64,000 bases of DNA from NCBI GenBank assembly GCA_019419545.1, contig DXZT01000054.1, positions 1 to 64,000 on the forward strand, written 5' to 3'. A program made the position numbers and the translations under genes. The number at the start of each line of letters is the position of its first letter. Position 1 is the first letter of the stretch. The notes beneath the pieces are model-generated. The model saw only the letters and a list, made by a program, of their open reading frames with translations, made no database searches and was not told where the DNA came from. Positions 41,552 through 49,414 of the stretch are shown piece by piece. This DNA comes from Collinsella sp. Lineage in GTDB: Bacteria > Actinomycetota > Coriobacteriia > Coriobacteriales > Coriobacteriaceae.

Positions 41552-42253
41552 TTACAGACCGCGAATCCGTACGGCCTCGGGCGGAAACTCTTGCTCGCCG
41601 GCATCGGTCTTAATGGTCGCGCGACCCCAGATGTCCAGGCCCGCAAACACACCGACCGCAAGCGGCAAGCCGTTGGGCGACACCGCCGCAACTTGGCGAC
41701 CGAGCAGCGGCACCATGTCGAAATACTCGCCCAGCACGGGAGCCAGCGGCCCTGCGGCGCCTTGCGGCGTGTTGGCAACAACCGCCCAGGTGTCCACACG
41801 GGTCAGCACGGCGGCGGCGAGCGCCTCGACCAGCACTTCGTCAGCCACGTCCACACCAAGCTCGCTCAGCGCCGAACGCTCAATATCCACCGTCACGGCG
41901 CCGAACATGCCCGCGGCACCGGCACCGCCGTTGACGGCGACACGCGCGAACGACGTCTCGAACGCGGGCGCACCGCACACGATATCGCTCGGCCACTGAA
42001 TACCCACCTTACCGGCAAGGCCCAACCCCGGCGTCGAAGCCGTGCCCGCGAGTGCGTCCATCATGCCCATCGCGGCCACAAACGGCAGGCCGTGGAAGGC
42101 GTGCATGTTCACGTCCGGACGCACGACCAGCGAAAACGTCAGCGATGCATCGCCCGCGTTCCACGCGCACCAGCCCGCGGACGCACCCTCGCGGCCCGCA
42201 TCGCGCGCGGCGTCAAGCTCGGTACCGGCGGCTACAGCGTTCATCTCAATCAT
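41552..42253 (-). CDS. Degenerate biotin-protein-ligase-like protein
   Basis: The protein has 233 residues. The pattern follows the BPL/LplA fold: SLTFSLVVRPDVN, then LPFVAAMGMMDAL, then VGIQWPSDIV, and a BPL C-terminal SH3-like domain ending in GRATIKTDAGEQEF. The key motifs are altered. The biotin-loop GRGRxGR is missing, KWPND reads QWPSD, and the KxxGIL lysine segment is absent. It is unlikely to make biotinyl-AMP normally. It may have another acyl substrate or be a regulator. The ATG directly follows the TAG of the FolP-FolK gene, so the two are co-translated. Confidence is for the fold, not the activity. Confidence 0.55.
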   Translation of the reverse strand: MIEMNAVAAGTELDAARDAGREGASAGWCAWNAGDASLTFSLVVRPDVNMHAFHGLPFVAAMGMMDALAGTASTPGLGLAGKVGIQWPSDIVCGAPAFETSFARVAVNGGAGAAGMFGAVTVDIERSALSELGVDVADEVLVEALAAAVLTRVDTWAVVANTPQGAAGPLAPVLGEYFDMVPLLGRQVAAVSPNGLPLAVGVFAGLDIWGRATIKTDAGEQEFPPEAVRIRGL

Positions 42254-44002
42254 CTACATACGCCCCAATTCGCCCACGATATGGCCCACGCGGTCCTCGG
42301 GCTCCTTGACCTCGACGCCGTTGTAGCGGAAGAACCGCGCCGGGTCGTGCATCAGGTCCTCGAGCGGCACCAGCACAAAATCGCGCTCGCCGATCAGCGG
42401 ATGCGGCAGGCGCAGCTTTTTGCCGCCGTGGGTCTCGCCGTCCATCCACAGCAGGTCCAGGTCGATGGTGCGCGGACCGTTGGCCTTGGCCTTTTTGGAG
42501 CGGTCGCGCCCCAGCTCGGCCTCGATCTTCATGAGCTCGTCGAGCAGCACCAGCGGCGCCAGCTCGGTCTTAATCTCGATGACGGCGTTGGCAAACGCGT
42601 CCTGGCGCGTCTCGTAGGCCGGCTCGCTCTCGTAAATCTTGGAGGAGTTGGACACGCAGGTGAGTGGAATCTCGGCGATCATCTCGCGTGCAGCGCGGAT
42701 GTTGTCGCAGCGATGCCCCAGGTTGGAGCCCACGGCCACAAACGCGCGGCGCGGCTGCGGCTTGGCAACCGCCCAGTAGCCGTTCAGGAACTGCGCAAAA
42801 CCCGCGGCGTCGTGCACGCGCACGATGTTGGCACCGGCCTGGATGGCGCCCAGGCACACGCCAAACGTAGCGGCATCGCGCTCGGCGGCCTCGGTCACGC
42901 CCGAGACGGCGCCCACAAAGCGCTTGCGCGACACGGCGCACATGAGCGGATAGCCCAGTGACGCCATCTTGGCAGTCTCGCGCTGGATGACGATGTCCTC
43001 GTTAGCCGACTTACCAAAGCCCGGGCCAGGATCAATGCAGATGCGGTCGCGTGACACGCCGGCATGGATGAGCGTGCGGGCCTGGTCGGACAGAAAGCCC
43101 ATGACGCGGCGCATGATGGGCGCCGAATCGGGCAGGGTGAAGCGGCGGAGCTGCGAGGTGGGCACGTAGGCTTCCTCGCGGCGGGCGCTGCGGCGCATCA
43201 TGGCGGCCAGGCGGTCATTGGACTCCGATGCGGCCTCGGTGGCTGCGGGAGTGGCCTCGGGCGCGGGCGCGACGGTCTCGGCGGCAGTAGCCTGCTCGGC
43301 GGCCGGCGTCTCCTGCCCCAGTTCGGTTACAGGCTCGGACGTGGGCTCCGGTTCGCCAAACGGCAGCGAGGGCTGCACCACGCCGCCCGGAAGCTTGGCC
43401 TCCGGCTTAGGCTCGCCCAGCAACTTGCCGCGACGGCGGCGAGCCGGCTTCTCGGCCTCACGCGCGGCCTCGGCAGCCGCCTCGCGCGCCTTCTCGGCAA
43501 CAAACGCCGCTGCCGAGGTATCGAGCTGCACCGTCGCGTGCGTGCGGGCGGGTGCAGCGACCTCGCCGGCGTGCATCACGATGACGCCGCAGGTGCTCGT
43601 CTTAACAAACTCGACCATCTTGGGATCGGTGAAGCCGGTCACGTCGTTGACGATCGAGGCGCCGCAGCGCACGGCCGCCTTGGCAACCGCCACGTGGCGC
43701 GTGTCGATCGAGACGATGGCACCCTCTTTGGCCAGCGCGCGCACAACGGGCAGCACGCGGCGAGCCTCCTCGTCGGGGTTGACCGGAGTAAAGCCGGGAC
43801 GCGTGGACTCACCGCCCACGTCGATGATGTCGGCGCCGGCGTCGAGCATCGCCAGGCCGTACTCGATGGCGGCATCGGGGTCGAAGTGCTCCCCGCCATC
43901 GCTAAACGAATCGGGCGTCACGTTGAGGACGCCCATGATGCGCGGACGGTCAAAGCTGAGCTCGTACTTTCCGCACCGCCATGTCTTGCTGTCGTTCGCC
44001 AT
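42254..44002 (-). CDS. folP-folK: Dihydropteroate synthase-HPPK fusion (FolP-FolK) with large insert
   Basis: The protein has 582 residues with two steps of folate synthesis in one chain. The DHPS part shows MGVLNVTPDSFSDGG, GGESTRPG, IVNDVTG, DPGPGFGKSANED and a late SRKRFVGA. The HPPK part begins at about residue 425 with FVAVGSNLGHRCDNIRAA and contains GPRTIDLDLLW and RLPHPLIGERDFVL. HPPK transfers pyrophosphate to 6-hydroxymethyl-dihydropterin. DHPS joins the product to p-aminobenzoate. Within DHPS, between VIVMHAGE and the DPGPGFGKS motif, lies about 130 residues of Ala/Glu/Pro-rich sequence not expected in the barrel. AGGAGG precedes the ATG at 44002. No folB is adjacent. A TACAAT-like box lies upstream near 44080. 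Confidence 0.93.
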   Translation of the reverse strand: MANDSKTWRCGKYELSFDRPRIMGVLNVTPDSFSDGGEHFDPDAAIEYGLAMLDAGADIIDVGGESTRPGFTPVNPDEEARRVLPVVRALAKEGAIVSIDTRHVAVAKAAVRCGASIVNDVTGFTDPKMVEFVKTSTCGVIVMHAGEVAAPARTHATVQLDTSAAAFVAEKAREAAAEAAREAEKPARRRRGKLLGEPKPEAKLPGGVVQPSLPFGEPEPTSEPVTELGQETPAAEQATAAETVAPAPEATPAATEAASESNDRLAAMMRRSARREEAYVPTSQLRRFTLPDSAPIMRRVMGFLSDQARTLIHAGVSRDRICIDPGPGFGKSANEDIVIQRETAKMASLGYPLMCAVSRKRFVGAVSGVTEAAERDAATFGVCLGAIQAGANIVRVHDAAGFAQFLNGYWAVAKPQPRRAFVAVGSNLGHRCDNIRAAREMIAEIPLTCVSNSSKIYESEPAYETRQDAFANAVIEIKTELAPLVLLDELMKIEAELGRDRSKKAKANGPRTIDLDLLWMDGETHGGKKLRLPHPLIGERDFVLVPLEDLMHDPARFFRYNGVEVKEPEDRVGHIVGELGRM

Positions 44003-44097
44003 GAACATCCTCCTAAAATGCCCACGCCGCCGAGCTTGGAGAGCTGGCGGCGGGGTCGCTTTGCACTCAGTCTTTCTATTGTATCCGCGCGCGCGGG

Positions 44098-44850
44098 CTA
44101 GAACGCAAACGCGGCCGCGATGTCGCAAGAAATCAGCAGGTCGGCATTTGCATCCTGATCGGTGGGAGCAAGGTTGCATATGGCCAGCGTATCGCCGGTA
44201 AAGTAACGCGTAAGGCCCGCCGCCGGATACACCACGAGCGAGGTCCCACCCACAATGAGGGCATCGGCCGCGGCGATGGCGGCAACGGCACCGGTCAGCA
44301 CATGCTCATCGAGCGGCTCCTCGTAGAGCACCACATCGGGCTTGATGCGCCCGCCGCACGCAGGACACACAGGCACGCCCGCGGCGTCCTCGTGCTCGCG
44401 CGAGCAAATCCACTCGGCGCTATAGACCGCGCCGCACGACTGGCAAATGTTGCGATGGACCGATCCGTGCAGCTCGAACACGCGCTGCGAGCCGGCCGCC
44501 TGGTGCAGACCGTCGATATTTTGCGTCACCACGGCGTCGAGCTTGCCGGCGCGCTCCAGCTCGGCCAGCTTGGTGTGGCAGCGGTTAGGCTTAGCGTTAA
44601 GCGCGATCATCTTGGTGCGGTAAAAGTCGAAGAACTCCGCAGGATGTGCCTCGTAAAAGCTATGCGACAGCATGGTCTCGGGCGGATAGGCAAACTGCTG
44701 GTGATACAGGCCGTCCACGCTGCGGAAATCGGGGATGCCACTTGCCGTGGAAACACCAGCGCCGCCAAAGAAGACCACGCGCTTGTGGGTGTCAAACAGA
44801 TCCGCCAGCGCGGCGGAGGCCTGCCTGGGGTCCGATATTGCCTGCGTCAT
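44098..44850 (-). CDS. NAD-dependent protein deacylase, sirtuin family
   Basis: The protein has 250 residues, a typical Sir2 length. GAGVSTASGIPDFRS binds NAD, TQNIDGLH and the catalytic His in FELHGSV follow. Four zinc cysteines appear as CQSCGAVY and CPACGG. VLYEEPLDE and GGTSLVVYPAAGL complete the Rossmann part. It removes acyl groups from protein lysines with nicotinamide release. Substrates are unknown. GGAGGACTCAT precedes the ATG. It is a single gene between folP-folK and exoA. Confidence 0.93.
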   Translation of the reverse strand: MTQAISDPRQASAALADLFDTHKRVVFFGGAGVSTASGIPDFRSVDGLYHQQFAYPPETMLSHSFYEAHPAEFFDFYRTKMIALNAKPNRCHTKLAELERAGKLDAVVTQNIDGLHQAAGSQRVFELHGSVHRNICQSCGAVYSAEWICSREHEDAAGVPVCPACGGRIKPDVVLYEEPLDEHVLTGAVAAIAAADALIVGGTSLVVYPAAGLTRYFTGDTLAICNLAPTDQDANADLLISCDIAAAFAF

Positions 44851-44985
44851 ATGAGTCCTCCGTCCTTGTTAGTCGGGCAGCGTTGAGCGACGTCCCAGCA
44901 TGCGGCCTTTAAGTCAGCATGCACGGAGCCCACCCCGCCCCTGTTGCGCTAATCTTAAGCCTGCCAACCCCGTCGAAAGGACACC

Positions 44986-45804
44986 ATGCCTCAGACTTAC
45001 ACTTTCGCCTCGTGGAACGTCAACGGCCTGCGCGCCGTGCTCAAAAAGGACCCGAGCTTTATCCAGATTGCGCAAGAACTCGACGTCAATATCCTGGCGC
45101 TGCAGGAGACCAAGCTGCAGGAGGGCCAGGTCGATATCGACCTGCCCGGCTATCACCAAACCTGGAGCTACGCCGAGCGCAAAGGCTATTCGGGCACCGC
45201 GGTCTTTAGCCGCCAGGAACCGCTGCGCGTGCTGCACGCCGACGCGCTGTTACCCTACGCCGGCGAGGGCGAGGCCGCCGAGCTCGTTGCCCAAGCCGCA
45301 ACCGAGGGCCGCGTCTGTGCGCTCGAGTTCGACAAGTTTTGGTTTGTGGATGTCTACACGCCCAACGCGCAAAACGAACTCGCGCGCATCGATGTGCGCA
45401 TGGCCTGGGACGATGCCTATCGCGGCTTTTTGAGCGCGCTTGAGCGCGAGAGCGGCAAGCCCGTCGTAACTTGCGGCGACTTTAACGTGGCGCACGAGGA
45501 GATCGACCTTAAGAACCCCAAGTCCAACCGCGGCAACGCGGGCTTTTCGGACGAAGAACGCGGCAAGTTTACCGAGCTGCTCAACGCCGGCTTCACCGAT
45601 ACCTGGCGCGCGGCAAACCCCGACGTCGAGGGCGTCTACAGCTGGTGGAGCTACCGCTTTAATGCTCGCAAGAACAACGCCGGCTGGCGCATCGATTATT
45701 TCCTGGTGAGCGACGCAATCGCCGACAACGTACGCGACACCGGCATCCGCGGCGACATCTTTGGCAGCGACCACTGCCCCGTCACCCTCACGCTAGAACT
45801 CTAG
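44986..45804 (+). CDS. exoA: Exodeoxyribonuclease III / AP endonuclease
   Basis: The protein has 272 residues of the ExoIII/Ape1 family, which cleaves DNA 5' of abasic sites in base-excision repair. Visible motifs are SWNVNGLRAV, LQETKLQ, GYSGTAVFSR, VDVYTPNAQ, CGDFNVAHEEIDL and the C-terminal GSDHCPVTL. WWSYRFNARKNNAGWRIDYFL is the family's DNA-contact segment. GAAAGG precedes the ATG. It is monocistronic. Confidence 0.95.
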   Translation: MPQTYTFASWNVNGLRAVLKKDPSFIQIAQELDVNILALQETKLQEGQVDIDLPGYHQTWSYAERKGYSGTAVFSRQEPLRVLHADALLPYAGEGEAAELVAQAATEGRVCALEFDKFWFVDVYTPNAQNELARIDVRMAWDDAYRGFLSALERESGKPVVTCGDFNVAHEEIDLKNPKSNRGNAGFSDEERGKFTELLNAGFTDTWRAANPDVEGVYSWWSYRFNARKNNAGWRIDYFLVSDAIADNVRDTGIRGDIFGSDHCPVTLTLEL

Positions 45805-45811
45805 CCCCAAT

Positions 45812-45846
45812 TGATCCCCTGGGGACGGAGGAAAACAGATCATGTG
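45812..45846 (-). repeat. 35-bp phrase shared with the adhesin flanks (fourth copy)
   Basis: On the minus strand this is the same 35-bp phrase as at 21401-21435, 29344-29378 and 29583-29617, including CCGTCCCC and the AAAATGATC-like end (here ATGATCTG). Its own ends, TGATC and GATCA, are inverted. It lies immediately downstream of exoA. Confidence 0.6.
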
Positions 45847-45865
45847 ACCCCTCTCCCCCTATAAG

Positions 45866-45928
45866 TTGCGGTGGAATAGTTCCTGTTTGGGCAGCAAATA
45901 GCCAAAAACGAGAACTATTCCACCGCAA
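45866..45928. repeat. Palindromic element with perfect 17-bp arms
   Basis: TTGCGGTGGAATAGTTC (45866-45882) and GAACTATTCCACCGCAA (45912-45928) pair perfectly. The 29-base interior has a second stem of GTTTGGGC and GCCAAAAAC. It lies between convergent exoA and the ECF S-component gene. The GGAATA/TATTCC core resembles the 43-bp palindromes at 40055 and 41327. Confidence 0.7.
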
Positions 45929-45966
45929 GTTCGTGAGGGAACGCGAAATGCCTTACAGTAAATGCC

Positions 45967-46680
45967 CTACAGTCCGTATTTCACGACGACTCGGTTGATG
46001 CGGCGACACCAGGGCTTGTACAGGGCGGCCAAAAACACACAGGTCGCGAGGCCGTGTGTGATATCGAACGGCACTGCCGTGGCAAGACGCGCCACGACGC
46101 CCGCCCACGTGAGCGGTTGTACAAAACCGATAATGTCGTACGCGTTGATCACCACGCCGTACAGCAGACCCGAAGCAAAGCCGTACGCCATCAGCGCCGG
46201 CATGCGCACGGTTCCATCCGCACGGTCGAACGCACCGGCATGCGCCAGCGCACCGCCAACATAGCCAACCAGGCCCCAGGCATACATCTGCCATGGCGTC
46301 CACATGCCCTGCCCAAAAAAGAAATTGCTGGTCAGCGCCGCCAGCGCGCCAACCATAAAACCATTGCGGCGACCAAGCGTCGCCCCCGCGATAATGGCGA
46401 TGGCGCTCACCGGTTTAAAGTCGGGAATGGGCCCAAACAGGATGCGCCCCGCCGCCGCCAGCGCCGCCAGCACCAGCGTGGGCATAATCTGGCGCAAACC
46501 CGGACGAGATGCCTCGTAACCCGCAAAGAACAGTGCAAGCACCAGCGCCACCACGACAAGCATGGCAAGCGCCGCCTGCTCAACGCCCGCCAGCAACGCC
46601 GCTGCCATCACCGCCGGCACCGCCAACAACAGCGGGATCTCCAGTTTTGTGAGTAAACGCGAGAAACGACAGTCCGTCAT
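45967..46680 (-). CDS. ECF transporter substrate-binding (S) component
   Basis: The protein has about 237 residues with six hydrophobic segments. The stretch PDFKPVSAIAIIAGATLGRR, followed by SNFFFGQGMWTPWQMYAWGLVG, resembles vitamin-type S components of group II ECF transporters. The substrate is not identifiable (a B vitamin, perhaps a cobalamin- or flavin-type ligand). I chose the ATG at 46680, 4 bases after the EcfA stop. The longer frame to 46755 would overlap that gene. It is the last gene of a T-A-S operon. Confidence 0.8.
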   Translation of the reverse strand: MTDCRFSRLLTKLEIPLLLAVPAVMAAALLAGVEQAALAMLVVVALVLALFFAGYEASRPGLRQIMPTLVLAALAAAGRILFGPIPDFKPVSAIAIIAGATLGRRNGFMVGALAALTSNFFFGQGMWTPWQMYAWGLVGYVGGALAHAGAFDRADGTVRMPALMAYGFASGLLYGVVINAYDIIGFVQPLTWAGVVARLATAVPFDITHGLATCVFLAALYKPWCRRINRVVVKYGL

Positions 46681-46684
46681 CCCA

Positions 46685-48328
46685 TCACGCCCTATAGAAC
46701 ACGTTGTCGGCAAAGAAGTCGGCCGGGGGCTCCATGCAGGCAATCTCGCCGTCAAACATCATGGCGACGTCGTCGGCTACCTGCTCGGCAAAGTCCAAAT
46801 CGTGCGTAGCCATGATGACGGTGCCGCCAGCCTTCGCATGGTCACGCAGGGCGCGGGCGATGATGCGGCGGCTCTCCAGGTCAAGGCCCTTCGTGGGCTC
46901 GTCAAGCAGCAGCAGCTCGGGGCCGATCAGCAGCAGCTTTGCCAGCGCAAGCAGCTGGCGCTGTCCGCCCGAGAGGTCGTAAGGGTGGCGCGTCTCCAGG
47001 CCGTCCAATCCCAGTTGCGCCGCACGCTCCCGCGCCAAGTTCTCGTCATATCCGCAGGTCGAGGCCCATTCCATCAGCTCGTCGCGCACCGTCTCGGCAA
47101 CCAGCAATGCTTTGGGATTCTGAGGCAGCAGCGCCGCCGAGGCCGCTCCGCGCACCATGCGGCCGCGCTGCAGCTTGGCGGTCTTCGCCAGCACCGAGAG
47201 CATCGTCGACTTACCGCATCCGTTGCCGCCCACGATCGCATGCACCGCACTGGCCGAAAACGCAACGTCGAGCCCGCGCAGCACCCAACCGCCCGCGCGA
47301 TCGTAGCGAAACCAGCCTTCCGACAGGGTGGTAGCCGACCCGCCGTGCATTTTTTGGAGTATTCTGCTTCCATCCGTGCGCGGGAAGGCTTCCGAGCCGT
47401 TCTCGAGCGACGTTTGCGCCACAAATTCGGACGATTTGTCCAATTCTGAACTTTTTTTCGCGCTCGATACGTCCCCGGGCGGCTCCAGAGAGCCCAAATT
47501 GTCCTCACGCCTGCTGAATACTCCGTTTTTTGCACATCGGATGGCACCCCACCCCAACATCTCATCGGAAAACAGCGATTCTCGGCGTCCCAAAGAAGCC
47601 ATATCCGCCACCTCGCGCACGCGACCGCCCTCAATCCGGTACGCACGCGTCGCATACTCGAGCATCGGCCGCGGTTGATGCGTAGCCACAACAACCGTGC
47701 AGCCCAGCTCACGGTTCACGCGAAACAGCGCGTGCAGAAAATTCTTCTCGGCAACGGGATCGAGCTGAGACGTGGGCTCGTCGAGTAGCAGCACACGCGG
47801 ACGCAGCGCCAGGACGGCGGTAAGCGACAGCAGCTGCTTGCGGCCACCCGAAAGCGTGTCGGTATCGCGATGAAGCCAGTCCTCCAGACCAAAGAAATAG
47901 CTGGTCTCGGCAACACGGCGGCGCATCTCGTCGCGCGACACGCCCAGATTCTCTAGGCCAAACGCCATCTCATGCCACACGGTCTCGCACACAATCTGGT
48001 TCTCGGGGTCCTGGAACACATAGCCCACGCGCTCCGCCGATGCCCGCACGTCCATGTCGGCAACGTTCTCGCCCAGCACGCGCGCATCGCCAGTACGCTC
48101 GCCCGCCGGCGCGATCTCGGGCTTGAGCAGCGACAGCAGCGTCGACTTACCCGATCCGGTACCGCCAACAAGCAACGCAAATGCACCTTGGGGAACAGAC
48201 CAGTCGAGCCCCTCGAGCACCGCAGCATCAGCATCGGGGTAGGCAAAGCTCAGGCTCCGCACCTCAATCGCCGGCATATCCGGGCCGCACGCCGCGCCCG
48301 ACACCGGGCCCCTATCCAACCGAGCCAT
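46685..48328 (-). CDS. ECF transporter ATPase, two ABC domains in one chain
   Basis: The protein has 547 residues. The first ABC domain (about 20-240) has GGTGSGKST, VFQDPENQIVCETV, LSGGRKQ and VLLLDEPTSQLD. The second (about 345-545) has GGNGCGKST, LLPQNPKALL, LSGGQRQ and LLLLDEPTKGLD. Q-loops with PENQ/PK residues are typical of EcfA and EcfA'. The two are normally separate or joined by a short linker. Here the linker (about residues 265-328) is encoded by a 63-codon segment with inverted-repeat ends (47346-47534). The start codon shares its A with the TGA of the EcfT gene. It energises vitamin uptake. Confidence 0.88.
   Translation of the reverse strand: MARLDRGPVSGAACGPDMPAIEVRSLSFAYPDADAAVLEGLDWSVPQGAFALLVGGTGSGKSTLLSLLKPEIAPAGERTGDARVLGENVADMDVRASAERVGYVFQDPENQIVCETVWHEMAFGLENLGVSRDEMRRRVAETSYFFGLEDWLHRDTDTLSGGRKQLLSLTAVLALRPRVLLLDEPTSQLDPVAEKNFLHALFRVNRELGCTVVVATHQPRPMLEYATRAYRIEGGRVREVADMASLGRRESLFSDEMLGWGAIRCAKNGVFSRREDNLGSLEPPGDVSSAKKSSELDKSSEFVAQTSLENGSEAFPRTDGSRILQKMHGGSATTLSEGWFRYDRAGGWVLRGLDVAFSASAVHAIVGGNGCGKSTMLSVLAKTAKLQRGRMVRGAASAALLPQNPKALLVAETVRDELMEWASTCGYDENLARERAAQLGLDGLETRHPYDLSGGQRQLLALAKLLLIGPELLLLDEPTKGLDLESRRIIARALRDHAKAGGTVIMATHDLDFAEQVADDVAMMFDGEIACMEPPADFFADNVFYRA
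47346..47534 (-). repeat. In-frame 189-bp palindrome-ended segment inside the EcfA gene
   Basis: The ends are TGCATTTTTTGGAGTATTC (47346-47364) and GAATACTCC, then GTTTTTTGCA (47516-47534). The TGCA tips and the nine-base GGAGTATTC are inverted perfectly, with an A/T run between. The length is an exact multiple of three. It encodes a Ser/Glu/Lys-rich linker (SSAKKSSELDKSSEF) unlike either ABC domain. This looks like a repeat inserted without breaking the frame, as in Rickettsia palindromic elements. Confidence 0.55.
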
Positions 48329-49215
48329 CAGCCAAACCTCTTCTCATCAATCGCGTGCAACGCGCAAGGCAGCACCATCCAGGCAGCGTACACGACATAA
48401 CCCGGCCACGGCGCCGGCACCGAGAGCTGCGGATAAAACGAATACTGCGTCGTCGCGGTCCACGCCACTGCCACCGTGACCACGCCAAACAGCGCAAGCC
48501 CAACCAGCGCGGCAACGTCGCTGCGCTCCAGTCGATACCGCGCATACGTCGTACGACGCGTCGCGGCACCCCACCCGCGCGAGCGCATCGCGTCCGCACG
48601 CTCCAGCGAATCTTCCATGCCCCAGCCCATCAACACGCTCGACGCCCGCAGGCGCGAGCGCACGGGGTCGGCCGGCGCACGGCCCGGCACATCAATCGCA
48701 TCCTGCACCGCCAGCACCGTACGACCGCGGCGCAAAAACTGCGGGATAAGCCTCATGCACATCGAGATCATGAGCGCAATCACCGGTGCGGCATTACCCA
48801 GCAGCGCGAGCACCTTGTCGTATTCGAGCATCGACGCCGCGGCCTCAAACCACAGCACGCTCGCCACAAACAGCCCGCCCATGCACAGGCCGTAAACCAT
48901 GCTCTCTAGATACACCGCACGCATGCCAATACGAAACAGCTCCGTCGAGCCCGAGGCGCTAAACAGCGGATTGACCAGCGCGATAATCAAAATCACCGGC
49001 AGCTGCCAGCGAAGCGCCCCCAACGTGCGCGCAGCACCGCGCGTCGCAAGCCCGTACGCCAGCCCGCCCGCAAGCGACAACGCGATCAGCACCGGTTGCA
49101 TCGAGAACATGGTGAGCCCCAGCGTCAGCACCATGTAGAGGGCCGGCACAGACGGATGCGACATCGAGAATGCCGCGACGGGCTCGCCGCCAAACTCCTC
49201 TTGTATGTTGTCCAC
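48328..49215 (-). CDS. ECF transporter transmembrane (T) component
   Basis: The protein has about 295 residues, with five or six hydrophobic segments. The conserved cytoplasmic coupling region contains RGRTVLAVQDAIDVPGRAP and MGWGMEDSLERADAMRSRGWGA, where the second carries the Ala-Arg-Gly type motif that contacts the ATPases. I chose the GTG at 49215 (VDNIQEEF) after a GGGG-rich ribosome site. The frame upstream to 49386 would run into the divergent glmU promoter. It is coupled to EcfA by a TGATG overlap. The region 49216-49414 holds the divergent promoters. Confidence 0.8.
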   Translation of the reverse strand: MDNIQEEFGGEPVAAFSMSHPSVPALYMVLTLGLTMFSMQPVLIALSLAGGLAYGLATRGAARTLGALRWQLPVILIIALVNPLFSASGSTELFRIGMRAVYLESMVYGLCMGGLFVASVLWFEAAASMLEYDKVLALLGNAAPVIALMISMCMRLIPQFLRRGRTVLAVQDAIDVPGRAPADPVRSRLRASSVLMGWGMEDSLERADAMRSRGWGAATRRTTYARYRLERSDVAALVGLALFGVVTVAVAWTATTQYSFYPQLSVPAPWPGYVVYAAWMVLPCALHAIDEKRFG

Positions 49216-49414
49216 GGGCACCCCCGTCCCCTCGCTCAAACGACAGCTCCGCAGCACCGCCAACGCCGCACGCGAGCAGCGCAAACGCCACGCCGGCGGC
49301 GCAAGCCTTAACCGCCGCAAACCAATCGCTACGCGCTCAACATATGCCTGCGGTATCATGTTGCGCCGTGTATCGTTTCCAAACACACGTCTCTATAACG
49401 TAACAGGAGATCAC

